The position numbers and the translations under genes are program-made. The notes beneath the pieces are model-generated. The model saw only the letters and a list, made by a program, of their open reading frames with translations, ran no database searches and was not told the DNA's origin. Of a DNA stretch of 64,000 bases, positions 11,343 through 20,402 are shown one piece after another. The number at the start of each line of letters is the position of its first letter. Within the stretch, counting starts at the first letter, position 1. Source of the stretch: Burkholderiales bacterium (GTDB lineage Bacteria > Pseudomonadota > Gammaproteobacteria > Burkholderiales > Thiobacteraceae); contig JAIMAL010000009.1 in the NCBI GenBank assembly GCA_023511995.1, positions 32,877 to 96,876 of the forward strand, written 5' to 3'.

Positions 11343-12059
11343 ATGCGCCCCAGCCAACGCCGAGCCGACGAACTGCGCCCCGTGCGCATCCTCCGCCATT
11401 ACACCAAGCATGCCGAAGGGGCCGTGCTGATCCAGTGCGGGGACACCCACGTCATCTGCACCGCCAGCGTGCTGGACAAGGTGCCGCCCCACGTCAAGGG
11501 GACGGGCAGCGGCTGGGTGACGGCGGAATATGGGATGCTGCCGCGGGCGACGGGCACCCGCACCGACCGCGAGGCGGCGCGGGGCAAACAGAGCGGGCGC
11601 ACCCTGGAAATCCAGCGCCTCATCGGCCGGGCGCTGCGTGCCGTGACCGATCTTGGCAAACTGGGGGAACGCACCATCCATCTCGACTGCGACGTGGTGC
11701 AGGCCGATGGTGGTACCCGTACCGCCAGCATCACCGGCGCCTTCGTCGCCCTGCACGACGCGGTGACCCATCTCCTCGCCCAGGGGGTGATCACGGAATC
11801 GCCCCTGCGTGACTTCGTTGCCGCCGTCTCGGTGGGGATTTACCAGGGAGTGCCGGTGCTGGATCTGGACTACGCCGAGGATTCCCAGTGCGATACGGAC
11901 ATGAACGTGGTCATGACCGGCAGCGGGGGCTTCGTGGAAATTCAGGGCACGGCGGAAGGGGTACCCTTCAGCCGCAGCGAGATGAATGCCCTGCTGGATC
12001 TCGCGGAAAAGGGTATCCGCGAACTCATCGCCGCGCAGAAGGCCGCGCTGGCCAACTGA
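11343..12059 (+). CDS. rph: Ribonuclease PH
   Basis: The 238-residue phosphorolytic exoribonuclease trims tRNA 3' ends. It begins [16 protein letters not shown], followed by [18 protein letters not shown]. The substrate/phosphate region includes [17 protein letters not shown] and [17 protein letters not shown], and the catalytic part reads [20 protein letters not shown]. The length equals the family norm and no frameshift is present, unlike rph in some laboratory E. coli strains. rdgB follows 90 bases later. Confidence 0.97.
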   Translation: MRPSQRRADELRPVRILRHYTKHAEGAVLIQCGDTHVICTASVLDKVPPHVKGTGSGWVTAEYGMLPRATGTRTDREAARGKQSGRTLEIQRLIGRALRAVTDLGKLGERTIHLDCDVVQADGGTRTASITGAFVALHDAVTHLLAQGVITESPLRDFVAAVSVGIYQGVPVLDLDYAEDSQCDTDMNVVMTGSGGFVEIQGTAEGVPFSRSEMNALLDLAEKGIRELIAAQKAALAN

Positions 12060-12086
12060 AATGTTCCCCACGGGGCAGCTGGCGGA

Positions 12087-12126
12087 CACGGAGGAACAGC
12101 CAGAGATTCGCTCCGCGCCCTCCGTG
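12087..12126. repeat. Intergenic hairpin repeat of the CACGGAGG/CCTCCGTG type, copy 1
   Basis: In the rph-rdgB gap, CACGGAGG and its exact complement CCTCCGTG are separated by 24 bases. A second copy with the same core lies downstream of rdgB. Similar short GC-rich motifs are scattered between genes in many environmental bacteria, from general knowledge. Confidence 0.5.
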
Positions 12127-12149
12127 GTGAAGGATTTTTTGGCAATCCC

Positions 12150-12752
12150 ATGAAAAAACTCGTCATCGCCTCCAACAACCCGGGGAAGCTCAGGGAGATC
12201 GAGCGCATCCTCGAACCCCTGGGGCTGGAAGTCCTCCCCCAGTCGGCCTTCAACATCCCGGAGGCGGAGGAACCCCATCCCACCTTCATCGAAAACTGCC
12301 TGGTCAAGGCCCGCCATGCGGCGGAACATTCCGGCCTGCCGGCACTCGCCGATGATTCGGGCATCTGCGTCGATGCCCTCAACGGTGCGCCCGGGGTATA
12401 TTCCGCGCGCTTTGCCGGCGAGCCCAAATCGGATGCCCGCAACAACGAGAAGCTGATTTCGCTGCTTAGCAACGAGCCCAACCGCAAGGCCCACTATTAC
12501 TGCGTCATCGTCCTGGTCCGCCATCCCCACGATCCCGAGCCCCTCATTGCAGAAGGCCGCTGGGATGGCGAAATCATCGATGAGCCCCGCGGCAGCGGCG
12601 GTTTCGGTTACGATCCCCATTTCCTCGTGCCGGAACTCAACATGACCGGCGCCGAGTTGCCCATGGACGTGAAAAACCGCATCAGCCACCGGGGCAAGGC
12701 CCTGGCGCAACTGGTGGAAAAATTGAAAGTCGGGGGCATTTTCGATGTCTAA
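12150..12752 (+). CDS. rdgB: XTP/dITP diphosphatase (non-canonical purine NTP pyrophosphatase)
   Basis: The 200-residue protein cleans the nucleotide pool by hydrolysing dITP and XTP to monophosphates. It starts MKKLVIASNNPGKLREIERI with the SNNxGK substrate motif. TFIENCLVKARHAAEHSGLPALADDSG carries catalytic acidic residues, and GSGGFGYDPHFLVPE and ISHRGKAL complete the base and phosphate pocket. All key residues are present. The order rph-rdgB-hemW, with extra genes inserted before hemW here, is common in Proteobacteria. Confidence 0.97.
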   Translation: MKKLVIASNNPGKLREIERILEPLGLEVLPQSAFNIPEAEEPHPTFIENCLVKARHAAEHSGLPALADDSGICVDALNGAPGVYSARFAGEPKSDARNNEKLISLLSNEPNRKAHYYCVIVLVRHPHDPEPLIAEGRWDGEIIDEPRGSGGFGYDPHFLVPELNMTGAELPMDVKNRISHRGKALAQLVEKLKVGGIFDV

Positions 12753-12787
12753 ACAGAACACGCTTTCCCCGCGGAGTACGCGGAGGA

Positions 12788-12832
12788 CACGGAGGGGCGC
12801 AAAATCTTGCCTGCGCATTGCAATCTCCGTGG
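12788..12832. repeat. Intergenic hairpin repeat of the CACGGAGG type, copy 2
   Basis: After rdgB the sequence shows GCGGAGTACGCGGAGGACAC continuing into GGAGG, and later CTCCGTGG. The arms CACGGAG/CTCCGTG match those of the copy between rph and rdgB, and the two elements bracket rdgB. Confidence 0.45.
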
Positions 12833-12854
12833 CTTGGCTTAGCAGGACTTGACC

Positions 12855-13439
12855 ATGACCACCATCAAACCCGCCGATGGCGACGCCCTGATCGTCGTCG
12901 ATGTGCAAAACGATTTCCTGCCCGGCGGCGCGCTGGCCGTGCCGGACGGGGATGCCGTGATCGCGCCCTTGAATCACGTGCTGGACATCTTCCACACGCG
13001 GGGGCTGCCCATTTTCGCCAGCCGCGACTGGCATCCGCCCAACCATTGTTCCTTCCGCGAGCAGGGCGGACCCTGGCCGCCCCATTGCATCGCCGACAGC
13101 GAAGGGGCCCAGTTCCCGAAGAGTCTGCAACTGCCCGCTTTCACCGCCATCATCTCCAAGGCCACCACGCCAACGAAGGATGCCTATTCCGCCTTCGAGG
13201 ACACGCCGCTTGCCATGCAGCTTCAAATGTATGGCGTCAAGCGCGTCCTGGTGGGGGGCCTAGCGACGGACTATTGCGTCCTCAACACGGTGAAGGACGC
13301 GGTGAAGCATGGCTTTTCCGTGGTGCTGCTCACAGACTGCATCCGTGCCGTCGATGTCCATCCGGGCGATGGCGAACGGGCCCTCAGGGAGATGCGGGCG
13401 CTGGGCGTGGTGGAAGTCACAAGCCGCGACATCCAGTGA
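12855..13439 (+). CDS. pncA: Nicotinamidase
   Basis: The 194-residue amidohydrolase converts nicotinamide to nicotinate in NAD salvage. The catalytic Asp16 lies in LIVVDVQNDFLPGGAL, metal ligands Asp58 and His60 in SRDWHPPNH, a lysine in ATTPTKDAYS-type context, and the nucleophilic Cys in GGLATDYCVLNT. The ATG is preceded by AGCAGGA at good spacing; a TTG two codons earlier is less likely. The next gene, nicotinate phosphoribosyltransferase, uses its product and starts 10 bases after the stop. Confidence 0.96.
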   Translation: MTTIKPADGDALIVVDVQNDFLPGGALAVPDGDAVIAPLNHVLDIFHTRGLPIFASRDWHPPNHCSFREQGGPWPPHCIADSEGAQFPKSLQLPAFTAIISKATTPTKDAYSAFEDTPLAMQLQMYGVKRVLVGGLATDYCVLNTVKDAVKHGFSVVLLTDCIRAVDVHPGDGERALREMRALGVVEVTSRDIQ

Positions 13440-13449
13440 GGCGACGGCG

Positions 13450-14787
13450 ATGAACGGCAGGGTGAGCAGTCTGCTCACGGACCTCTATCAGCTCACCATG
13501 CTCCAGGGCTACCTGGACAGCCACATGGACGAAGTGGCGGTGTACGAGTTTTTCGTCCGCCGTCTGCCGGAAAACCGCAATTTCCTGGTGGCGGCGGGAC
13601 TGGAGTCGGTGCTCGATTATCTGCTCCATGCCCGTTTCTCCCCCGATGAGCTGCGTTTTTTGGAACAGACGGGCCGCTTCAACGACCGCTTCCTCCACTA
13701 CCTGGAAAACTTCCGCTTCAGCGGGGATGTGCATGCCATGGCGGAAGGCCGCGTCTTCTTCGCGGACGAGCCCATCCTGCGCATCACCGCCCCCATCCTG
13801 GAAGCGCAGCTTGTGGAAACCCGCGTCATCAATCTGCTGCACTACCAGACCCTGGTGGCTTCCAAGGCGGCGCGGGTGAGACTGGCCGCGCCCGGCAGGT
13901 TGCTCGTGGATTTCGGCCTGCGCCGTGCCCACGGCGCGGAGGCGGGGCTGTTGGGGGCGCGTGCCGCCTTTATTGCGGGCTTTGACGGCAGCTCCAACGT
14001 TCTTGCCGAATACCGCTTCGGCATCCCCAGCTACGGCACCATGGCCCATTCCTTCGTCCAGGCCCATGATGACGAAAGCAGTGCCTTCGAGCATTTCGCC
14101 CACACGCAGCCCAACAACGTGGTGCTCCTCATCGACACCTATGACACCGAAGCCGCTGCGCGCAAGGTGGTGGAACTTGCCCCCCGCCTCAAAGGGGCGG
14201 GCATCGCCATCCGCGCGGTCCGCATCGACAGCGGCGATCTGGCGGAACACGCGCGGAAAGTACGGGCCATTCTCGATGCCGGCGGCCTGACCGCCACCCA
14301 CATCTTCGCCAGCGGCAACCTGGACGAATACGAAGTCGCGGCCCTCCTCGAAAAGGGTGCGCCCATCACCGGTTTCGGCGTGGGCACCCGCATGCTCACT
14401 TCCAGCGATGTGCCCTACCTCGACTGCGCCTACAAGCTGATGGAATACGCCGGACACGCCCGGCGCAAGCGTTCCGAAGGCAAGGCCACCTGGCCGGGAC
14501 GCAAACAGGTTTACCGGGAATACGATGCCGGAGGGCGCATGGCGGGGGACACCCTGTGCCTCGACAGCGAGGGTTACAGTGGCGAGCCCCTGCTCGAGCT
14601 GGTGATGAAGGGTGGGCGTCGCACCGAACGGCTGCCCACCCTGCAGGACGCCCGCCGGCTTTGCGCCCGGGAACTGGAACGGTTGCCGGACGCCCTCAAG
14701 TCTCTCAACCGCGCCGCGCCCTATCCGGTGACCATCTCCCGGGGCTTGCGCGAGCTTGCCGCCGCGGTGGACGAACATCGGGCATGA
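13450..14787 (+). CDS. pncB: Nicotinate phosphoribosyltransferase
   Basis: The 445-residue enzyme joins nicotinate to PRPP, giving nicotinate mononucleotide. It starts SLLTDLYQLTMLQGYLDSHM and contains FFVRRLPENRNFLVAAGLE, DFGLRRAHGAEAGL, and the phosphate-binding ASGNLDEYEV and GFGVGTRML stretches. It belongs to the shorter COG1488 group rather than the E. coli PncB subgroup, so the symbol is functional. A long in-frame extension upstream runs through pncA and is not coding. The hemW ATG overlaps its stop. Confidence 0.94.
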   Translation: MNGRVSSLLTDLYQLTMLQGYLDSHMDEVAVYEFFVRRLPENRNFLVAAGLESVLDYLLHARFSPDELRFLEQTGRFNDRFLHYLENFRFSGDVHAMAEGRVFFADEPILRITAPILEAQLVETRVINLLHYQTLVASKAARVRLAAPGRLLVDFGLRRAHGAEAGLLGARAAFIAGFDGSSNVLAEYRFGIPSYGTMAHSFVQAHDDESSAFEHFAHTQPNNVVLLIDTYDTEAAARKVVELAPRLKGAGIAIRAVRIDSGDLAEHARKVRAILDAGGLTATHIFASGNLDEYEVAALLEKGAPITGFGVGTRMLTSSDVPYLDCAYKLMEYAGHARRKRSEGKATWPGRKQVYREYDAGGRMAGDTLCLDSEGYSGEPLLELVMKGGRRTERLPTLQDARRLCARELERLPDALKSLNRAAPYPVTISRGLRELAAAVDEHRA

Positions 14788-15992
14788 GGACGGTTGCCGC
14801 AGACCCCGGCGCGGCGCTTCCCCGGCAAAAGCCGGCCCCGACCGTCACGCTTGAGGCGCTTCGCTTCCCACCGCCCCTCACCCTCTACATCCACCTGCCG
14901 TGGTGTGTGCGCAAATGCCCCTACTGCGACTTCAATTCCCACGCCCTGTCCGGCAGGCTGCCGGAGGAGGCTTACCTCGCCGCCCTGCTCCAGGACCTGG
15001 AATCCGCGCTGCCCCTGGTGGCGGGGCGACCAGTGGAGGCGGTGTTTTTCGGCGGCGGCACGCCCAGTCTCTTCTCCCCGGAGGCCATCGACCGGCTTCT
15101 TGGCCGTGTGGCAAGCCTCCTGCCTTTGGCAGCCGGCGCGGAAATCACCCTGGAAGCCAATCCCGGCACCTTTGAACAGGCCCGCTTCCAGGGTTACCGC
15201 GCGGCGGGGGTGAACCGCCTCTCCCTCGGCGTGCAAAGCTTCAACGCCCGGCATCTCGCCGCCCTCGGGCGTATCCACGACGACACCGAGGCGCGCCGGG
15301 CAGTGGAAGCGGCCGTCCGCCTCTTTGATCGGGTGAACGTGGACCTCATGTACGGCCTGCCGGGCCAAAGTAGGGCGCAGGCGCGGGCCGACGTGGCCGT
15401 CGCCCTGGCCTGCGGGGTGGGGCATCTTAGCGCCTATCACCTGACCATCGAAACCAACACGCGCTTTCACGCCCAACCGCCCGAGCTGCCCGATGAGGAA
15501 ACGGTAGCGCGCATGGAGGAGGAAATCGAAGCCCTGCTCGCAGGCTGCGGGTTCCTTCACTACGAAGTCTCGGCTTTCGCCCGCCCCCACCAGGAATGCC
15601 GGCACAATCTCAACTACTGGCTGTTTGGCGATTATCTGGGCATTGGCGCCGGCGCCCACAGCAAGCTCACCACGGAAGCCGGCATCCTTCGCCTCATGCG
15701 CCACAAGCAGCCCAAGGCCTACATGGCAGCAGCCCGCGAGGGCAAGGCGGTGCAGGAAAGCCACCGCGTGCCGGCCGAGGCCCTGCCGCTGGAGTTCATG
15801 ATGAATGCCCTGCGGCTTGCCGCAGGCTTCCCGGAAGCCCTTTTCACCCAGCGCACCGGCCTGCCCCTGACGGTGATGGAACCGGCCTTGGCGAGGGCCC
15901 AGGCACGGGGCCTCATCGAAAGAAAAGCGGGGCACATCCGCGCCACCCCCCTCGGCCGCCGTTTCCTCAACGACACCCTGGCCCTTTTCTAG
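14784..15992 (+). CDS. hemW: Radical SAM haem chaperone HemW
   Basis: The 402-residue protein has the radical SAM cluster motif in WCVRKCPYCDFNSH (Cys41, Cys45, Cys48) and the HemW-specific FFGGGTPSLF, EANPGTFE, NRLSLGVQSF and MYGLPGQS. The C-terminal HemN-type domain reads HNLNYWLFGDYLGIGAGAHS. HemW binds haem and delivers it to target proteins; older annotations as coproporphyrinogen oxidase are usually wrong for this subgroup. The start overlaps the previous stop as ATGA. It is 43 bases before folE. Confidence 0.95.
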   Translation: MRTVAADPGAALPRQKPAPTVTLEALRFPPPLTLYIHLPWCVRKCPYCDFNSHALSGRLPEEAYLAALLQDLESALPLVAGRPVEAVFFGGGTPSLFSPEAIDRLLGRVASLLPLAAGAEITLEANPGTFEQARFQGYRAAGVNRLSLGVQSFNARHLAALGRIHDDTEARRAVEAAVRLFDRVNVDLMYGLPGQSRAQARADVAVALACGVGHLSAYHLTIETNTRFHAQPPELPDEETVARMEEEIEALLAGCGFLHYEVSAFARPHQECRHNLNYWLFGDYLGIGAGAHSKLTTEAGILRLMRHKQPKAYMAAAREGKAVQESHRVPAEALPLEFMMNALRLAAGFPEALFTQRTGLPLTVMEPALARAQARGLIERKAGHIRATPLGRRFLNDTLALF

Positions 15993-16035
15993 ACGCCGCG
16001 CAAGCGCAGCCTGCGCTATCATGGAAGAAGCCGCC

Positions 16036-16689
16036 ATGAAGACCCCCACCGCGCCCTGTGTATTCGACCATCCGCCGCCCGGCGCCCGCCGCGAGGGAAT
16101 CGGCATCCCCCAGCTCTCGCCCTTCGATGCCGCCGCTTTTGAACGGGCGGTGACCGATCTGCTGCGGGCCGCCGGTGTGTCCCCCGATTCGGTGCACACC
16201 GGCAAGACGGCGCAGCGGGTGCGGGAGCTGTGGGAAAAACGCCTGCTGGGCGGCTACGCCCTGGATCCCGCCCAGGCCCTGGGCGAAGGTTTCGAGGACC
16301 CCCAGGAAGACATGGTGGTGGTGCGGGGGATCGCCATCCACGGCGTGTGCCCCCATCATCTCGTGCCCTTTCGCGGCATCGCCCACGTGGCCTATCTGCC
16401 GGGGGGACGGCTGCACGGCTTCGGCCGCATCGCGCGCATGGTGGATGCCATCGGTCACCGTTTCACCTACCAGGAGTGGATGACCCGCGACATCGCGGAG
16501 GCCCTGGTCACCCACGGGCGGGCAAAGGGCGCGGCCTGCGTCATCGAGGCGGAACAGCTTTGCCTGCTTCTGGGGGAAGACCGCCGCGGTGACGAGCGGG
16601 TCTACACCCAGGCCTTCACAGGCGCCTTCCGGGAAAACGAGCAGTTGCGCAACGAATTCCTGCGCGCCATCAGCTCCCGCAATCCGTAA
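16036..16689 (+). CDS. folE: Divergent GTP cyclohydrolase I (FolE1-like)
   Basis: The 217-residue protein matches FolE along its length. The zinc ligands can be placed as Cys and His in GVCPHHLVPF and Cys in VIEAEQLCLLL, and the Gln-Glu of YQEW is kept. However, the catalytic His of the usual H-x-C motif is Gln (AEQLC), the LSK segment is FGR, and the Arg normally four residues after the last zinc Cys is missing (LCLLLGE). By E. coli numbering these are His179, Ser135/Lys136 and Arg185. The fold is clear but full cyclohydrolase activity is not. The internal ATG was chosen because GGAAGAAG precedes it; an ATG five codons earlier has no ribosome site. Its 3' end overlaps the convergent oxoprolinase by 20 bases. 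Confidence 0.8.
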   Translation: MKTPTAPCVFDHPPPGARREGIGIPQLSPFDAAAFERAVTDLLRAAGVSPDSVHTGKTAQRVRELWEKRLLGGYALDPAQALGEGFEDPQEDMVVVRGIAIHGVCPHHLVPFRGIAHVAYLPGGRLHGFGRIARMVDAIGHRFTYQEWMTRDIAEALVTHGRAKGAACVIEAEQLCLLLGEDRRGDERVYTQAFTGAFRENEQLRNEFLRAISSRNP

Positions 16690-19600
16690 CGCTGCCGAAG
16701 CCACCCCCGCCCGGCGTGGCGATTTCCAGCGCATCCCCTGCCTGCAGGCGAAGCGCCACGCAGCCGGGCAGAATCTCCGCACGCCCATCGGCGTGGATGA
16801 GCCGATTCTCCCCGCAGGCGCCCGGCTCACCCCCTTTGAGGCCAAAGGGCGCCACCTTCCGTCTGCCGGAGAGGATGGCGGCGGCCAGGGGCGTAAGAAA
16901 ACGGATGCGGCGGATTGCACCGTCCCCTCCCCGCCATCTCCCCCGCCCGCCGCTGCCGCGGCGGATGGCGAAGGTCTCCACCCGCACCGGAAAACGGCTC
17001 TCCAGCACCTCCACGTCGGTCATGCGGGAGTTGGTCATGTGGGTCTGCACCGCCGAGGCCCCATGGAACCCCTGCCCGGCCCCCGCGCCGCCACAAATGG
17101 TCTCGTAATATTGGCGCTTCTCGTCGCCGAAGGTGAGATTGTTCATCGTGCCCTGGGAGGCGGCCAGGACCCCCAGCGCGCCGTAGAGGGCATCGACAAT
17201 GGCCTGGGAGGTTTCCACGTTGCCCGCCACCACCGCCGCCGGCGGCCGGGGATCGAGCATGGAGCCCGGGGGAATCACCACGGTCAGGGGCCGCAGACAA
17301 CCGGCGTTCAAGGGGATGTCCTGACCCACCAGGGTGCGGAAGACGTAGAGCACCGCCGCCCGCACCACGGCAGGGGGGGCATTGAAGTTGTCGGCCCGGG
17401 CGGGCGAGGTGCCGGTGAAATCGATGATGGCCCTGCCGGCTTCCCGCTCAACGCGAATGGAGACGCAAATCCTGGCGCCATTGTCCATCTCGAGGCTGAA
17501 GGCGCCATCGTCAAGCCGCCCCACCGTCTGCCGCGTCAAGGATTCCCCCAGCCCAAGCGCGTAGTCCATGTAGGCTTCCACCCGGGCCAGACCATGGCGT
17601 GCCACCAGTGCCAAAAGCTGCTGCGCGCCCTTTTCGTTGGCGGCGATCTGCGCCTTGAGGTCGGCGATGTTCTGCGCGGGATTGCGCGCGGGATGGCGGC
17701 CGCCGGCCAGCCAGGCGCGCACCTCGGCTTCCAGGAAACGGCCGGCGGCAACGATGCGCATGCCGGGACTTTCCATCCCCTCCTCGTCGATGGTGCGGCT
17801 GTCGGGGGGCATGGAGCCGGGTTGGCTGCCGCCCACATCGGCGTGATGGCCGCGGGAGGCGGTGTAGAAAAGGATTTCCCGCCCCGTTTCATCCCACACG
17901 GGGGTGACCACGGTGATGTCGGGCAGATGGGTGCCCCCGTGGTAGGGGGAATTCACGAGGAACACATCCCCCGGCCGCATGTCGGCGCCGAAACGGACAC
18001 GGATGGCGTTCACCGCCTCCCCCATGGAGCCCAAGTGGACGGGGATGTGGGGCGCATTGGCGATGAGCTCGCCCCGCCGGTTGAACAGCGCGCAGGAAAA
18101 ATCCATCCGCTCCCGGATGTTCACCGAGTGGGCGGTGTGGGCAAGGGCAATGCCCATCTCCTCGGCAATGGCCATGAAGCGGCGGTTGAAGAGGGTGAGC
18201 GCCACCGGGTCCCGCTCCGTGCCTGACGCCTGCGGTTCCGTCGAAACGCTCTGCCTGGTAAGCACGATCTCGCCGCCTGCCAGCACCTCCCCCCGCCAGC
18301 CGGGGTCGATGACGAGGGTGGAGGTGGGCTCGATAAGCAGCGCCGGGCCCGGGATTTCCTGCCGCGCGCGCAGATCCGCCCGGAAATAGAGGGGAACCTG
18401 GCACCACTGCCCGCCCACGTAGAGCCAGGCCTGTTCCCGCGGCAGGCCCGAGCCCTCGGGCAGGGCTTGCGCGGGGGGCGCCAGGCCTTCCGCCACCACC
18501 TCGACCAGCACCGCCTCCACCTCGATCGCCGTTTCCGGCTCGACGAACCCGAACAGGCGCCGGTAGGCCGCGGCAAACGCCTCCTCCATCGCCGCAAGCT
18601 CCCCCCACGCCACCGGCAGGGCGGTATCGGTGCCCACGTATTTGAGCTGCAGCCTTTTTTCCACCCGCAGCCGCTCCTGCGGCCACCTTTGGCTGAGTGC
18701 GGCCGCCCTTCCCCGTGCCTCGAGCCTTCCCAGCACCTCCTCAAGGAACGGTAGCGCCGCTTCACCCAGTTCCCTCCCCACCGCCTCCTCGAAGATCTGC
18801 CGGCTGTCCGCCACCCCCATGCCGTAGGCGGAGAGCACCCCCGCCAAGGGATGGAGGAAAACCCGGCGGATACCCAGGCGATCGGCCACCCGGCAGACGA
18901 GCTGGCCGCCTGCCCCGCCAAAGCAGCACAGGGTGTATTCGGCGGGGTCATGCCCCCGCTCGAGGGTGATGCGGCGAATGGCCTCCGCCATGTTTTCCAC
19001 CGCCACGGCAAGGAACCCCTCCGCCACCTCCTCAGGGCCCGCCGCGCCCACCCGGCGGGCGAGCCTTTCAAACTCGCTGCGCACCACGGCTTCGTCCAGG
19101 GGCGCATCGCCCCCGGGGCCGAAGACCTGGGGGAAATGCCGGGAGTGAAGGCGCCCCAGGAGGAGATTGCAGTCGGTGACGGTGAGGGGCCCGCCGTTGC
19201 GGTAGCAGGCGGGACCTGGGAGCGCCCCGGCCGAGTCTGGGCCGACGAGGAAACGGTGCCCGTCGAAATGGAGAATGGAACCGCCCCCGGCGGCCACGGT
19301 GTGGATGGCCAGCATGGGCACCCGCAGGCGGCAGCCGGCCACGGTGGCGTCGAAACGCCGTTCCAGCTCGCCATCGTAATGGGCCACGTCGGTGGAGGTG
19401 CCCCCCATGTCGAAGGTGATGAGACGGGTGAAGCCCGCCTGCGCCGCCGTTTTCACCGCCCCGGCGATCCCCCCCGCCGGGCCGGAAAGGAGGCAGTCGC
19501 GGCCGCGGAATTCCTCCGCCGCAATGAGTCCCCCATGGCTTTGCATGAAAAAAATCCGGGTGCCGGGCAGCGCCGCGCGGATGCCGGCCACATAGTCGGC

Positions 19601-20260
19601 AATGAGGGGGGTGAGGTAGGCATCCACGAGCGTGGTCTGGCCGCGGGGCACCAGCTTGATGAGGGGGCTCACCTCGTGGGAGGCCGCCACGTGGCGGAAG
19701 CCCAGCGCCCGCGCAATGGCCGCCGCCCTGGCCTCATGCCGAGGGTGGCGGTAGCCGTGGACGAAGACGATGGCCACCGCCTCGATGCCCGCCCCCCGCG
19801 CCGCCGCAAGCTCCGCGTGAAGCCTGTCCTCATCCAGGGGTAGGACAATGTTGCCCTCGGCCCCCACCCGCTCGTGGGCTTCGATCACCCGCTCATAGAG
19901 GGGCGCGGGCCGCTCGATGCGCAGGGCGAAGATGTCGGAGCGGTTCTGTTCGCCGATTTCCAGGGCATCGGCAAAGCCCGCGGTGATCACCAGGGCCACC
20001 CGTGCCCCCTGGCGGGTGAGGAGCGCATTGGTGCCCAAGGTGGTGCCCATCTTCAGGACGGCGATCTCCCCCTCGGGAAGGGGGGCATCTGGGGCAAGTC
20101 CCATCAGCGCCCGGATGCCGGCAATCGCCGCATCCCGGTAGTGGCGGGGATTTTCCGAGAGGAGTTTGTGGGAGAGCAGCCGGCCCTCTGGTGTTCGCGC
20201 CACGATGTCGGTGAAGGTGCCGCCGCGATCGATCCAGAACTCCCAGCGGGCAGAAGACAT
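16670..20260 (-). CDS. 5-oxoprolinase, fused HyuA-HyuB type
   Basis: The 1196-residue protein has an N-terminal hydantoinase A/oxoprolinase half (about 1-690), starting WEFWIDRGGTFTDIVA with ITFDMGGTSTDVAHYDGE in the middle. A hydantoinase B half follows (about 700-1190) with FNRRGELIANAPHIPVHLGS and NSPYHGGTHLPDITVVTPV. This length and fusion fit ATP-dependent 5-oxoprolinase, which opens 5-oxoproline to glutamate. The start is preceded by GAGG. It stands alone between folE and a divergent envelope gene. An exact substrate other than 5-oxoproline is possible. Confidence 0.9.
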   Translation of the reverse strand: MSSARWEFWIDRGGTFTDIVARTPEGRLLSHKLLSENPRHYRDAAIAGIRALMGLAPDAPLPEGEIAVLKMGTTLGTNALLTRQGARVALVITAGFADALEIGEQNRSDIFALRIERPAPLYERVIEAHERVGAEGNIVLPLDEDRLHAELAAARGAGIEAVAIVFVHGYRHPRHEARAAAIARALGFRHVAASHEVSPLIKLVPRGQTTLVDAYLTPLIADYVAGIRAALPGTRIFFMQSHGGLIAAEEFRGRDCLLSGPAGGIAGAVKTAAQAGFTRLITFDMGGTSTDVAHYDGELERRFDATVAGCRLRVPMLAIHTVAAGGGSILHFDGHRFLVGPDSAGALPGPACYRNGGPLTVTDCNLLLGRLHSRHFPQVFGPGGDAPLDEAVVRSEFERLARRVGAAGPEEVAEGFLAVAVENMAEAIRRITLERGHDPAEYTLCCFGGAGGQLVCRVADRLGIRRVFLHPLAGVLSAYGMGVADSRQIFEEAVGRELGEAALPFLEEVLGRLEARGRAAALSQRWPQERLRVEKRLQLKYVGTDTALPVAWGELAAMEEAFAAAYRRLFGFVEPETAIEVEAVLVEVVAEGLAPPAQALPEGSGLPREQAWLYVGGQWCQVPLYFRADLRARQEIPGPALLIEPTSTLVIDPGWRGEVLAGGEIVLTRQSVSTEPQASGTERDPVALTLFNRRFMAIAEEMGIALAHTAHSVNIRERMDFSCALFNRRGELIANAPHIPVHLGSMGEAVNAIRVRFGADMRPGDVFLVNSPYHGGTHLPDITVVTPVWDETGREILFYTASRGHHADVGGSQPGSMPPDSRTIDEEGMESPGMRIVAAGRFLEAEVRAWLAGGRHPARNPAQNIADLKAQIAANEKGAQQLLALVARHGLARVEAYMDYALGLGESLTRQTVGRLDDGAFSLEMDNGARICVSIRVEREAGRAIIDFTGTSPARADNFNAPPAVVRAAVLYVFRTLVGQDIPLNAGCLRPLTVVIPPGSMLDPRPPAAVVAGNVETSQAIVDALYGALGVLAASQGTMNNLTFGDEKRQYYETICGGAGAGQGFHGASAVQTHMTNSRMTDVEVLESRFPVRVETFAIRRGSGGRGRWRGGDGAIRRIRFLTPLAAAILSGRRKVAPFGLKGGEPGACGENRLIHADGRAEILPGCVALRLQAGDALEIATPGGGGFGSVTDCGS

Positions 20261-20402
20261 GGAAACCTCGCCAAGCCCGCGGCAAGCCTTGATCCCGCGG
20301 GGACCCTGTGGTTAACTTCGACAAGCTCTAGGGGGAAGGCGGTGAGGCCGGTCAACGCCCGCAAGGCGCGCCCCGGCGTCACCGCCCGGGAGATTTTCGC
20401 AC

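Noticed and set aside
14784..15992. hemW as coproporphyrinogen III oxidase HemN
   Set aside because: The N-terminus and cysteine context fit HemW, and the length (402 residues) is shorter than true HemN at about 455.
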